From Solanum dulcamara (lineage: Eukaryota > Streptophyta > Magnoliopsida > Solanales > Solanaceae), in the NCBI RefSeq assembly GCF_947179165.1, contig NC_077239.1, positions 32,688,134-32,752,133 of the forward strand: a stretch of 64,000 nt of DNA, read 5' to 3'. Below are positions 1-10,024 of the stretch, piece by piece (within the stretch, counting starts at the first letter, position 1; each line of letters begins with the position of its first letter). The position numbers and the translations under genes are program-made. Below the pieces are notes generated by a model. The model did not search any database, had not been told where the DNA came from, and worked only from the letters and a program-made list of their open reading frames with translations.

Positions 1-420
1 ACTTAGTACCTTCTATGTACTAACACATATTTTTCCTACATTGTCTCATAATGTAGGGACGGACGACACTCACAATCATCCTCTTCATGGCTAGAGTTGC
101 TTTAGATTTCAAGTAGTTGGCGAGTCCTCATTCTATTGAGGAAATGACTTTCATTCTCATTGTTTACTTGACTTTTGTTCACTTGATTCAGGTTAGCTAG
201 GAGCTTGTCCTAAGCCCCCATCAAAACTATACTAGAGTCACGTTTAGGCACTATGTGATGTAGTTCGGTTGGACATTGATTTAGTTCCTATCCCTTTGAG
301 CTTTTACTTCTACTTATATTACTATGTTTCTTTTCCTTATATATGTGATGTACGTACGCTAAGATGGTTTGGTTGGGCTCTCTCGCATCCTGATCGCCAT
401 ATATGTTAAGATGGCTTGAT
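1..420 (+). mobile_element. 3' end of a G-family LTR (5' LTR of element G1, cut by window edge)
   Basis: This stretch matches the last ~440 bp of the G LTR at 5698-7894, for example around the CTTAGTAC...GTACTAAC dyad and the TCGCATCCTGATCG motif. The final ~25 bp of the LTR are degenerate or missing. The sequence then jumps into the pol gene, without primer site, gag, protease or RT. The junction near 420 is placed by comparison with 9870-9900, where the same pol codons occur in fuller context. Confidence 0.8.
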
Positions 421-1570
421 TGTCCATGAGTAGTGTTGTATATATTGAAGAAGATAGGAAAGAATTAAACAAAGATGTTCATAGATTGACACGCTTAGGT
501 GTGCGTTTGGTTGATTCTAGTGATGGAGATGTTCTTGCGCATAATGGTTTGGAATCATCTCTTGTGGTGGATGTTAAGGCCAAATAAGACCATAATCTTG
601 TGTTAGTTGAGTTAAAAAAGTCAATTTCCGAAAAAGACATTGAGGCTTTCTCCAAGGGGGAGATGGTGTGCTTCGTTATCAAGGTCGGTTGTGTGTGCCC
701 AATGCTGATGGGTTAAGAGAGTTGATATTGAATGAATCTCAAAGTTCCCAATATTCAATTCATCTGGGTTCCACTAAGATGTATCATGATTTGAGGAAAG
801 TGTATTGGTGGAATGGCATGGAGAAGGACATATCAGAATTTGTAGCTAAGTGTCCAAATTGCATATAAGTTAAAGTTGAGCATCATAGACTGGGAGGTCT
901 AGTCCAAGACATTGAAATTCCTACTTGGAAATGGGAATATGTGAATATGGACTTTGTAATGGGTTTGCCTTGTACTAAGAAGTAATATGATTCCATTTGG
1001 GTTGTTGTAGATTGGATGACTAAGTCGGTTTATTTTTTATCGGTTAAGACTTCTTATGGTGCAAAAGACTATGCTAAGTTATATATTCATTAGTTGGTAA
1101 AACTTCATGGTGTTCCCTTATCCATTATATCAGATCGAGGTACTCAATTCACTTCACAATTTTGGAAATCATTTCAAAATGGTCTTGGTACAATGGTTAA
1201 GCTAAGTACCTCTTTCCATCCTCAAATTGATGGTCAAGCCGAAAGAACGATCCAAACTTTAGAGTATATGTTGAGGGTGTGTGCTATTGATTTTAAAGTA
1301 AGTAGGGATGATAATTTGCCTTTGGTTGAGTTTTCCTATAATAATAGATATCACGCTAGCATCAAAATGGCTCTTTTTGAAGCCTTGTATAGAAGAAGAT
1401 GTAGGTCCCCAATGAGATGGTTTGAAGTAGGAGAGATGGCCTTGATCGGTCCAGATTTGGTAATAGATGCCATGTAAAAGGTGAGACTCATAAGGGAGAT
1501 ATTGAAGATGGCTCAAAATCATCAAAAGTCCTATTTCGATATTAGGAAGAAAGAACTTGAATTTGAGGTG
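421..1570 (+). pseudogene. G1 pol remnant: RNase H/integrase linker, HHCC zinc domain and integrase core
   Basis: This is a decayed chromovirus integrase region. The RNase H tail (KDVHRL...LGVRL) lies near 470-510. A zinc-binding domain follows at 668-868 with H..H spaced before CPNC, ending in a stop where the family has Gln. The catalytic core spans about 1000-1477. It shows the first Asp in a VDWMTKS block, the second in SDRGTQFTS near 1130, and the Glu in DGQAERTIQ near 1240. Stops near 586, 866 and 1094 break it, so no functional integrase is possible. Gag, protease and RT of this copy are deleted. Confidence 0.9.
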
Positions 1571-1998
1571 GATGATTGAGTCTATTTGAAGGTTTCACCC
1601 CATGAAGAGTGTAATGCATTTTGGTAAGAAAGGAAAATTAAGTCCTAGATATGTTGTACTTTATAAGATAGTGAGACGTGTTGGTAAAATGGCCTATGAG
1701 TTAGAGTTTTCATTTGAATTATCTAGTTCACCCGGTATTTCATATATCTATGTTGATAAAGTTTGTGGGTGGTTCGAATTCTATTCCACTATTGGAAGAT
1801 GTGAATGTCGAAGAGAACTTGACTTATGAGGAGGTTCCGATGGATATTTTAGACCAGAAAGTTAAGAAGTTAAGAAACAAAGAAGTTGTGTCTGTCAAAG
1901 TATTATGGAGGAATCAACAAGGAGAAAGTGCTACTTGGAAAGCGGTGACAGTTATGATAAAACAATACCTATACCTCTTTCCCTCTACTCAAGCCTAA
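1571..1998 (+). pseudogene. G1 integrase C-terminus and chromodomain remnant
   Basis: Two overlapping frames (1602-1829 and 1714-1998) carry the end of integrase. The first reads YLKVSP...KKGKLSPRYV, then VGKMAYELE. The second reads HPVFHISML, then YEEVPMDILD and LRNKEVVSVKVLWRNQ, then TW..V. The last block is the plant chromovirus chromodomain, which targets integration to modified chromatin. A frameshift near 1725-1760 separates the two parts, so this is a pseudogene. It marks the element as a chromovirus, probably Tekay/Del-like from the long LTR. Confidence 0.88.
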
Positions 1999-2175
1999 AG
2001 CAGTAAGTTATTCTTATTCAAGTTAATTGAACTCTTACATATTTAGTTACTCCTAGGTCATTCATATGCATGTATATTCATGAAAGTTGATTTTGAAGTC
2101 ATATTTCATATTGAGTTGAAATTTTTATGTTCTATGCATTTTAAGGTGTCATCATGTTCATGTTGGGTTGCTAGT
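1999..2175 (+). other. G1 3' untranslated internal sequence ending in target duplication
   Basis: Non-coding tail of element G1 between the chromodomain and the inserted solo LTR. The last five bases (2171-2175, CTAGT) are the left target-site duplication of that LTR. Confidence 0.8.
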
Positions 2176-2545
2176 TGTTACACCTCGCACTCTTGAGCTC
2201 GGAACGTCTTCTTAAGTTCCTTAAACACTATCATGTGAGCCGGATAAGCTATGACACTATCAAACAACTCTAAGGAAAGAAGATTGTGATACCTCGCGAG
2301 AAGGGAGGTTGGAGATAGGGTCATAAGAATCCGAAAAGAGTTGGAGGCTAAGAAATGAGTCGTAGGACTCTATTTGCCTACGTAAGACACTAAGTTAAGA
2401 GTCTTATACACTTAAGTTGCTTAAGGATATATCAAGCTTACATAGTACGGATTAGATAGGCTCTTAAAGGGAGACGAAATTACGAACCCGCGAGGAAGGG
2501 AAAAAGACGACGCGTGGCAACCAATGGAGGAGCGACACATGGCAG

Positions 2546-2760
2546 CACCTCAAGCAAGCAGGTGATGCACCTACTTAGGGTCAAGTAGGTGATGCAGCTT
2601 CTTGGGGGAGGTGGACCCCGCTGCCATGTGGCAGCCCCTAATTGGCAGCATGACACGGTGGCCAATCATGGCTTGACACGTGTCATCCTTAGGGGCTGAC
2701 ACGTGTCACCACTTGGGACCACATATATGTATGTATATTAGGGATATACTTCAGTTTTGG
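2546..2760 (+). promoter_or_regulatory. LTR U3 promoter region with palindromes, CCAAT and G-boxes
   Basis: In order: AGGTGATGCACCT palindromic motifs, GGCCAATCATGG (CCAAT), and two ACACGTG G-boxes within GACACGTGTCA contexts (about 2675-2710). An AT-rich TATA-like stretch (TATATGTATGTATATTA) lies near 2723. The same order recurs in every L LTR. G-boxes are known bZIP/bHLH sites; that this is the element's promoter is inferred. Confidence 0.6.
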
Positions 2761-4436
2761 TCTTCAAACTGCAGCAAAACAAACAGAAAACAAACGTGAG
2801 AAGAGAGAAAAGAGAGGCAGCTTTGGTTCTTGAAGATTAAAGGTGAGTTTCTCAACTTTCTTCCGTAAATTAATTAATTAGCATATACTACGATGATATG
2901 GAAGTATTAGTAGTACAAAATTAGGATTTGATGCAGCAAAAAACGGACAGCAAGCTGCCACGACGTTACAGCATGCTGAAAATATTTCCGAGGCGCGATT
3001 TTGGCGAGTTCTAGCCAATTTCGGGAAAGGTAAGTTCTTACCCTCTAATTTGAAGTTTAGGATGTTAAATTATGGTGTATTACACACCTTAGGAGCTGCT
3101 GGAAGTTGGGGAAAAGGTTTGAAAAGTTCAGCGTTCGAAATTAACGAATTTAGAATCGCTATAGTTAAGTTGTTGTCGAAATAAAGTGTTGTACGTGTAG
3201 GGGCTGCTGCTGGTTGTGTTGTGGCGTGTTGCAGGGTCTAAAAGTTATCTAAATGAGGTGTGGGAGCTGCTGGTTGCAGCCACAGGCTTTGCAATTAAAG
3301 AATTCGCGAAAGAAAGATTAAAAACTCTAGTTTTGGTATCTTAGTTTCGAGTGAATTATTGGGGGTTCATATTGAGTAATTTTTTCATAATATGTATATG
3401 TATGGGCTGCTGGTTGCATTGTTGGTTGGCTGCAGGTTCTAAGGACATGGTTGGGATTTCGGATAGGGCACATTATAGGGGAGGTGCTGTCCAATTTTCG
3501 TTAACATCCTAACTAGTTAAGGAACTAGTCGAGAAGGCGAGCGAAGGGATGAATGTTATGAATACTCGTGGGTAGTCTAAGTTGCTGAAAATTCCAAGGT
3601 TGTTAATACTTACATTACTTCCATGTTAAATAGGTTTCGAGGACAACGATGTGGACGTGATTAAGAGAAGTCCATACAAGGTATGTGAAGCTTTCTTTTG
3701 GCATGTTTTTGGAATTAGTATGTAGAACTATCTTTCTTTTCTTTTGGCATGTCTTAGATGTAAGTTATAAATGATATGTATATGATATGTGGGATTCAAT
3801 CCATTCATAAAGCCTTGAATATAAGTCGAAACTCTTATTTACTTCTTGATGTTAGAACTCCTGCAATAGCTGAGTGGTTGCCGTTAAGTCTTTTATGTAA
3901 TGAAAACTAGTACATGTAAAGCCTATTTCTTTTTTTTCCTTTGGAATGGCTTAATTTTAAGTTAAATGGTATATGATATAGGTTTAGAGGTAATTCCATT
4001 TATGAGCTCTGATTGTAACTCGTGACTTGTAGTCACCCCTGAACATTAAGAGTCTGAAAGTAGTCAAACTACTATTCTCGAGCCTGCTATATAATGAATA
4101 GAAAGTAGAGGTACCAGCTCCTCTTTTTAGAGGCTCTGAAATGATAAATGTCGTTGATTGCATGAGTTGAGTCTTGGACTAGATAAATTGTGTTTCTGAT
4201 TGCATAGACTATATTTCTGATTGCATGAATTATGTGGCATTATTTTGATGTATGTTTGTGATCCCTGAAGCCCCAACTGATGTAAGCCCTAATGACATCT
4301 AAAGGGATACCTCGGATAATTACTCCCCCAGTCTTCAGGTGACGGTTCACTTGACTGTTTCATCGAGTCTTAGATAATGACTTAGTTGCGTATGGTTTCT
4401 CACTACTCTACTCGTACATACTGTAACCCATCCTTC

Positions 4437-4969
4437 CTCGAGTCCCACGATGGGCCGGGATATGTTATCGTGCATAGTGTTACTACTTCTTTCACCGCGT
4501 CCCGGGCCGGATGTGTATAGTTCCACGCACGAGGAGACGATATCGTACGTGAGGTGTGATATATGTTATATGTTATGACGATACGATTATTCACCGAGTC
4601 CCGAGCCGGCTGTAATATGATAGTATATGTGGTGAAATAAGGAAGGAACACCGAGTCCCTCCTTAGAGGGCTGGGTATATATGTATATTATGATGGTACG
4701 CTATAGACGTACACCACTCCATTCACCGAGTCCCTCACTAAAGGGCCGGATACTTTATGTAGGCATGCATATGAGATTAAAGCAATACATTGTGACCCTG
4801 AGCCCCGCAGTGAACCGGGTGTGATACGATGATATACATGATAAGATGATACCGTATACGATGGTATGATACCGTATACGATGATATGATGAAATGAAAT
4901 GCCTTATGATATGATGATATGTGATTATGAAGAAGTGATTATAACACCGAGTTCACTAGAGGGCCGGGC
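4437..4969 (+). repeat. Seven dispersed CCGAGTCCC...GGGCCGG modules
   Basis: Modules with a CCGAGTCCC arm and a GGGCCGG arm occur at about 4437-4459, 4492-4510, 4592-4610, 4649-4675, 4733-4750, 4797-4820 and 4945-4969. Each can form a short CCC/GGG stem. ATGATATGATAC-type AT-rich spacers separate them. The same series is found in the L LTRs at 28060-28600 and 46366-46890, and reversed at 14740-15300. Confidence 0.75.
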
Positions 4970-5102
4970 ACAGCATATGATGATGTGTATGATTTATGTG
5001 TCCTAAGGTGCAGGTACAGTAATTTATTTAGTTATTATACTTGTCCCCTGCATCCCTATTTCAGTTATGATCTCAGTTAAGATGTGTTATGCTTTACATA
5101 CT

Positions 5103-5141
5103 CAGTACATATATCGTACTGACCCCCCTTTTCTCGGGGGG
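5103..5141 (+). promoter_or_regulatory. Conserved double hairpin, family L version
   Basis: CAGTAC, loop ATATATC, GTACTG (5103-5121) is followed after one base by CCCCCC, loop TTTTCTC, GGGGGG (5123-5141). Both loops are 7 nt. The pair is present at the same LTR position in other L copies (28723-28759, 37043-37079, 47029-47065). Comparable pairs occur in families G, E and C. A role in the R region, RNA 3' end or packaging is speculation. Confidence 0.7.
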
Positions 5142-5628
5142 CTGCGTTTCACGCCCGCAGGTACAGATGTTTATTCTGGAGATTCATCAGCATAGGAGTT
5201 CCTCTCAGCTGTGTCGGAAGTGCTTCACTGTTCTGGAGCCTAAATTTTGATGCTAGTCACTTAATGTATATATTTGTACATTCAGGGGTACGGCGGGGGC
5301 CTTGTTCCGCCATATGTTGTTGTTACTATTCTTAGAGGTTTGTAGACATATGTTTATGTGGGTTGTTTGTGAATTAGTTGCGATGTTGCCTATCCGATAT
5401 GTTGTGAATGTCTTTGTTATAGCAGCCTTGTCGGCTCACGTGCCCTTTTATGATATGATACAAATGAAAGAGGCTACATGTACATAAAAAAAAGTTTTAA
5501 ACTATTGGGGCTTTTGTATATAGTATCACATCACACACGGTTCAACTTAAGTGTAGTTGATAAATACGCATAAGAGGGTCCAGGTCGGACCCCAGTTGCG
5601 GCCTACGGGGTTGGGTCATGACACTAGT

Positions 5629-5697
5629 CCTCTTTACCTATCCTTCCTATGATAAGTTAATCTCATTCGAAGAAAATTATTTCCAAGGGGGAGATAT
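5629..5697 (+). promoter_or_regulatory. G1 internal tail with polypurine tract
   Basis: Sequence resumes after the solo LTR and ends CCAAGGGGGAGATAT (about 5683-5697) directly before TGTAAGACC. This is the plus-strand primer (polypurine tract) of element G1. Confidence 0.85.
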
Positions 5698-6444
5698 TGT
5701 AAGACCCCAGAAGTCAAAAAATTGGAACCAAGGAGAAAATTGTCAAAATTTTGAACCGACTCATACTTTCGAGTCACTCTACGACTTGTAAGAGAGAGTC
5801 GTAAAGTAACTCCTTGAGTATTGTACAGTGTTACCCTCAGGATAGGTTCTATGACTCAATAGGATGAGTCATAAGAACCACTCGTTCCAAAATTTCAAAG
5901 GCCACATTTCAGAAGTTCCTCAAGGACGAGTGCACGACTCAACATGTCAAATCATAGAAACCTTTACGACTCATAGAAATGAGTTATAACCAAACTTCAG
6001 AGACTTCTAAACTTGTACGTTTTTAGGCTTGCAAGACGAGTCCAAATGATGACTCATAGTCATGGATATGATTCATAGAAATGAATCATTAGACAACTTC
6101 AGATACTTGAATTTAAGCCCTTTCCTCATACCTACAAGACAAGGCGTCTTGGTGACTCGTCATCATTTCTACGACTTGTAGAGTCGTCTCATAGGGTAAA
6201 AAAATTTAGTTTTAATAAAGGGTATTTTTGTTATTTACCAAGTTCAATTCAATGAATATGGACACAATTATAGCTAAGTTCAACGCTCTATCTACCCAAT
6301 TCTTTAAGATTTCCCTCATTATAAATCACTCTCCCAAATTCTCCAAGGCTAGAACTAAATTCTCTCAAGGATTCTTCTCCAAGTTTCAAGCTAGGGTTTT
6401 AGATTTCACCAAGGTTTCTTCTTCAATTTTGAGTAATCTCAACC

Positions 6445-6486
6445 AAGGTATGTGGGTATTGATCCATGGGTTCCTTTCACCCATGG
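6445..6486 (+). promoter_or_regulatory. AAGGTATGT donor-like motif followed by hairpin 3
   Basis: AAGGTATGTGGG fits a plant 5' splice site (AG/GTATGT). It is followed by CCATGGGT, loop TCCTTTC, ACCCATGG (6464-6486), a perfect 8-bp stem. E LTRs have TTCATGGAT/ATCCATGAA at 56215-56238 and 60484-60507. The minus G LTR has TCCATGGAT/ATCCATGGA at 54113-54136. Confidence 0.55.
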
Positions 6487-7456
6487 AGTCCCAAAGTTTT
6501 CTCTAAGTTTTCATAAATTTATAATTGATTATGAACCCTAGTTTTGATGAATTGTATTAGGCTGATTTAAGTTCATTTTAAATAGTTATCAATGATTATC
6601 TGAAGCATGTATCTACATGAATTGCATTTTAAGTAAAATTATGAATGCCCATGCATAAAGCTATCTCAATTATGATTTTAAGGTTCAAAGATGATTTTAA
6701 TGAGTTGATCATGAGTTCAATGATTTTCAAGGAAAGTTTATGATACAAATTGAGATTATGATTTAATGGTGAAATTTATGATAATGATCAATTTTGATCA
6801 ATGCAAGTTATTATGGTGTGATAAGTATAAATCTCACACAATCATGTTTAAAGATGATGATAAGGGAAATTCTCACCGTAGTTATGGATTCTTATGAATC
6901 ACTAAAGTTAATGAGCTACTCCTAAGATGCTTTATAAAGATGGATTCATAGGTAGTTTCTATATTTCCCTATTATGCTATGATCATATTTTTTTGAGTTT
7001 CCGTTGAGATATTCACTAAGAACCGAGAGGACTTCTAGGTGGGGTATGATCCAGTAACGTAGTTAGTTACCCAAGAAAATCCTAGTAGTAACCTAAAAAC
7101 CCAAATTATGTTGCTCACGAAGGTTGCCTTCATGGACTAACTATTGTATCCACATAGAGCACAATTGAGTTGAGTTGAATACCATGATGGAGTATACCCT
7201 GGCAATGTAGCCTCTCTCTTCTCAGTGAGGTTTCTATCAAATTCTATGTTATAGCTCGCATGGTCTTAGGATGTCGGTTAACAATCTTATCCCACACAAG
7301 TTGAAGTTAAGCTATGAGTTTTATGATATGCATTGACCATGAGTTTTTATATGTTTTCAAATGTTTTTAAACCTTATTCATGTTAATTACAATTGGTCAT
7401 ATATCTTATGGCATATTGTTTATGTTTCTTTACTTGTTCATGCATATCTCACATAC

Positions 7457-7510
7457 TTAGTACCTTCTATGTACTAACACATGTTTTTCTTACATTGTCT
7501 CATAATGTAA
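7457..7510 (+). promoter_or_regulatory. Conserved double hairpin, family G version
   Basis: TTAGTAC, loop CTTCTAT, GTACTAA (7457-7477), then TTACATT, loop GTCTCAT, AATGTAA (7490-7510). The 5' LTR copy (3-23 and 36-56) has CTACATT/AATGTAG in the second stem, so both sides of one base pair changed together. Confidence 0.7.
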
Positions 7511-7894
7511 GGACGAATGACACTCATAACCATCCTCTTCATTGTTAGAGTTGGTTTAGATTTCAAGGTGTTGGTGAGTCTTTATTCTATTGAGGACATG
7601 ACTTTCATTCTCATTGTTTACTTGACTTTTCTTTATTTGATTCGAGTGAGATAGGAGTTTGTCGTAAGGCCTTATCAAAGACTAGACTAGAGGCATGTTT
7701 AGATGCTATTGTGATGAAGTTCGGTTGGACATTGATTTGGTTCCTGTCCCTTAGACCCATCCCCTTGAGCTTTTAATTTTGCTTATATTACTAGGTTTAT
7801 TTAACTTATGTATGCGATGTATGCTCAGATGGCTTAGTTGGAGTCCCTTGCATCCTGATCGTCGTGTCATGGCTTGGCCCTAGTTCTGGTTATG

Positions 7895-8340
7895 AAAGTA
7901 ATAGGGGCAATAGAGCCCAATCATCTTTGGACACACCGCCTAATAGAAGTAATCATAGAGGTGCTACTTCAGGAACAAATGTGGGTCTAGACCTTCTGTA
8001 TGCCATTTCTAATCGTCATGATTAGGAGAACACACCAGAAATTGTCACTGATATTCTTTGAGTCATTTCTCATGATGTTTATGATTTACTTGATCCAGGT
8101 GCTACCTTGTATTTTGTGACTCCTTATGTAGCCGTTATGTTCGGAATTCGTCTTGAATGACTTTTAGAACCATTTAGTGTTTCTATTCCCATTAGCAAGT
8201 CTATTCTAGCTAAGAGGGTTTATCGTGATTGTATAGTCTCCATCTATCATAATGATACTATGGCAGATTGAGTTGAGTTAGACATAGTTGACTTTGATAT
8301 CATTCTTGGAATGTAATAACTTTATTCTTGTTATGCCTTA
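7895..8340 (+). pseudogene. Chromovirus gag tail and aspartic protease remnant
   Basis: The reading frame gives a Gly/Asn-rich gag tail (GNRAQSS) and then a retropepsin-like protease: YDLLDPGATLYFVTPYV (about 8075-8125) matches the family D-[ST]-G-A active-site block, here with Pro in DPGA as is usual for this plant lineage. VDFDIILGM follows near 8290. Stops near 8024, 8060, 8157 and 8270 kill it. The CCHC knuckle, the rest of gag and the primer site are absent because the frame starts right at the G LTR end. Confidence 0.85.
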
Positions 8341-9460
8341 ATATATTATAGGACCTAACTAGTCAAGTTCCAATTTCTGAATGAGCCAGTTATAGAGTTG
8401 AAGGGTAGTCTAGCATTGCCTATGGGTCAATTCATTTCATACCTTAAGAACAGAAAGTTAGATTCCAAGGGGTGTATCTACCATATTGTTTGAGTCAGAT
8501 ATGACAGTGTGGAGACACCATTCCTTCATTCAGTCCCTATAGTGAATCAGTTTGTAGAATTCTTTCCTGAGGATTTACTTGGAGTCCCTCCTGATAGGGA
8601 GATAAACTTCAGAATACATGTCCTTTTCGATACTCATCCCAGTTCTATTCCTCCATATAGAATGGCTCCCGCTGAGTTAAAGGAGTTGAATAAATAGTTG
8701 AAGGACCTCCTAGATAAGGGTTTCATTAGGCCGAGTATCTAATATTTGGGTGGTTCTGCCTTATTCATGCGAAAGAAAGATGGGTCTTTAATAATGTGCA
8801 TTGAATAAAATCAGTTGAACAAGGTCACCATAAAGAATAAGTACCTTCTTCCAAGAATTGATGATCTTTTTGACCAATTTAAGGATGGCACTTGTTTCTG
8901 TAAGATAGACCTCAAATTAGGCTATTGTTAATTAAAAGTATGAGAATGTGACATCCTGAAGATGGTCTTCAAAACTAGGTATGGTCACTATGAGTTCGTA
9001 GTTATGCCCTTCAATTTGACTAAGTCTCATATAATATTTATAGACCTCATGAATAGAGTTTTCAAGCAGTACTTAAACATGTTTTTATCGTGTTTATTGA
9101 TGACATTTTGATCTATTCGAAGAACAAGGAGGAACATGCCAACCATCTCAGATTTTTTCTCCAAACTCTCAAGGAAAAGGAGTTGTATGCTAAGTTTTCA
9201 AAATTTGAGTTTTGTCTTGCATCTGTGGCATTCTTAGGGCACATTATTTCTGGTGATAACATTTGAGTTGGCCCGCAAAAGATTGAAGCTATAAAAAATT
9301 GGCCCAGACCTACATCCCTGAATAATATATAAGAAGTTTCTTGGGTTTGGCTTGCTATTATAAGAGTTTTGTTGAAGGATTCTCATCCTTATCATCACCA
9401 TTGACCAAGTTGACTCAGAAGAAGACTAAGTTTCAATGGTCTAATGCTTGTGAGAGGAGC
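8341..9460 (+). pseudogene. Reverse transcriptase remnant
   Basis: Decayed Ty3/gypsy RT. The N-terminal linker is an open frame at 8509-8697 (SVPIVNQFVEFFPEDL, then IPPYRMAPAELKEL). The palm follows with KDGSLIMCIE near 8775, [15 protein letters not shown] near 8840, and the catalytic box as VFIDDILIYS at about 9089-9118 (family FIDD/YIDD). The connection region reads LYAKFSKFEF near 9185. Several stops and frameshifts (for example near 8696, 8741, 8805 and 9090) prevent expression. Confidence 0.9.
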
Positions 9461-10024
9461 TTTTAAGAGTTGAAAATGAGGTTGACTAATGCTTTGATTT
9501 TGTCCCTACCCGTGGGAATATATGAGTTTGTTATTTATTAAGATGTGTCTAGAGTTAGATTAGGTTGTGTGTTGATGTAGAAAGGAAAAGTTATAGCTTA
9601 TGCTTTCAGACAACTTAAGATTCATGACAGGAATTATTCAAATCATGATCTAGAGTTGGCAGGGGTAGTATTTGATCTCAAGATTTGACGTCATTTTCTT
9701 TACGGAGTGCATGTGGATGTGTTCACTAATCACAAGAGTCTGCAATACGTGTTTAAGAAGAAAGAGTTGAACCTAAGGCAAAGGAGATGGCTTGAGTTGC
9801 CCAAGGATTATGACATGAATATTCCCTACCATCTAGGTAAAGCTAATGTTATTATTGATGCTCTTAGCATGTTTTCCATGGGAAGTACCGCTCATGTTAA
9901 AGAAGAGAAGAAAGAGTTAGCTAAAGATGTGCATAGACTTGAATGTTTGGGAGTTCGTCTTGTGGACCCTCATGAGGGAGAAATGCTTGGTCAGAATGGG
10001 TTTCGAGTCTTCATTAGTGGTTGA
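9461..10024 (+). pseudogene. RNase H domain remnant
   Basis: Homologous to the chromovirus RNase H. The decayed first catalytic block (VIYYDVSRVRLGCVLM) lies near 9535. The open frame 9707-10024 reads HVDVFTNHKSLQYVF, then ELNLRQRRWLELPKDYDM, then YHLGKANVIIDALSMFSMGS. The Asp in TNHKSL and in IIDALS correspond to the conserved acidic positions. The frame continues into the linker to integrase (KDVHRL...LGVRLVDP). Upstream stops make it a pseudogene. Confidence 0.88.

Larger units (their letters stand above)
2176..5623 (+). mobile_element. Solo LTR of family L (3448 bp) with CTAGT target duplication
   Basis: Starts TGTTACACC and ends GGGTCATGACA, the TG...CA termini of family L. It is flanked by the perfect 5-bp duplication CTAGT at 2171-2175 and 5624-5628. 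No internal sequence is present, so it is a solo LTR left by recombination between the two LTRs of a former element. It is collinear with the 3473-bp LTRs of element A. It lies in the 3' untranslated part of G1, and the purine tract of G1 resumes at 5629. Confidence 0.96.
5698..7894 (+). mobile_element. G-family LTR, 3' LTR of element G1 (about 2.2 kb)
   Basis: Begins TGTAAGACCCC after a purine tract and ends near CTGGTTATGA, a decayed form of GGGTCATGACA seen at 13143-13152. Length agrees with the G LTR at 11001-13152 and with the split minus copy at 25541-49533. It contains many ACGACTC/GAGTCGT-type motifs in the first 500 bp, an AAGGTATGTGGG motif at 6445, a hairpin at 6464-6486, and the double hairpin at 7457-7510. 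The final CA and everything up to a gag tail are missing, so the next feature is joined to it by deletion or recombination. Confidence 0.85.

Noticed and set aside
2480..2665. Minus-strand frame starting MATVSCCQLG, repeated at 26072-26257 and 33218-33403
   Set aside because: Antisense of the L LTR U3 palindrome and G-box zone; recurrence follows LTR copy number and no protein family is recognised.
4800..4930. CRISPR-like array of ATGATATGATAC units
   Set aside because: Units are irregular, AT-rich and part of a plant LTR; no spacers or leader.
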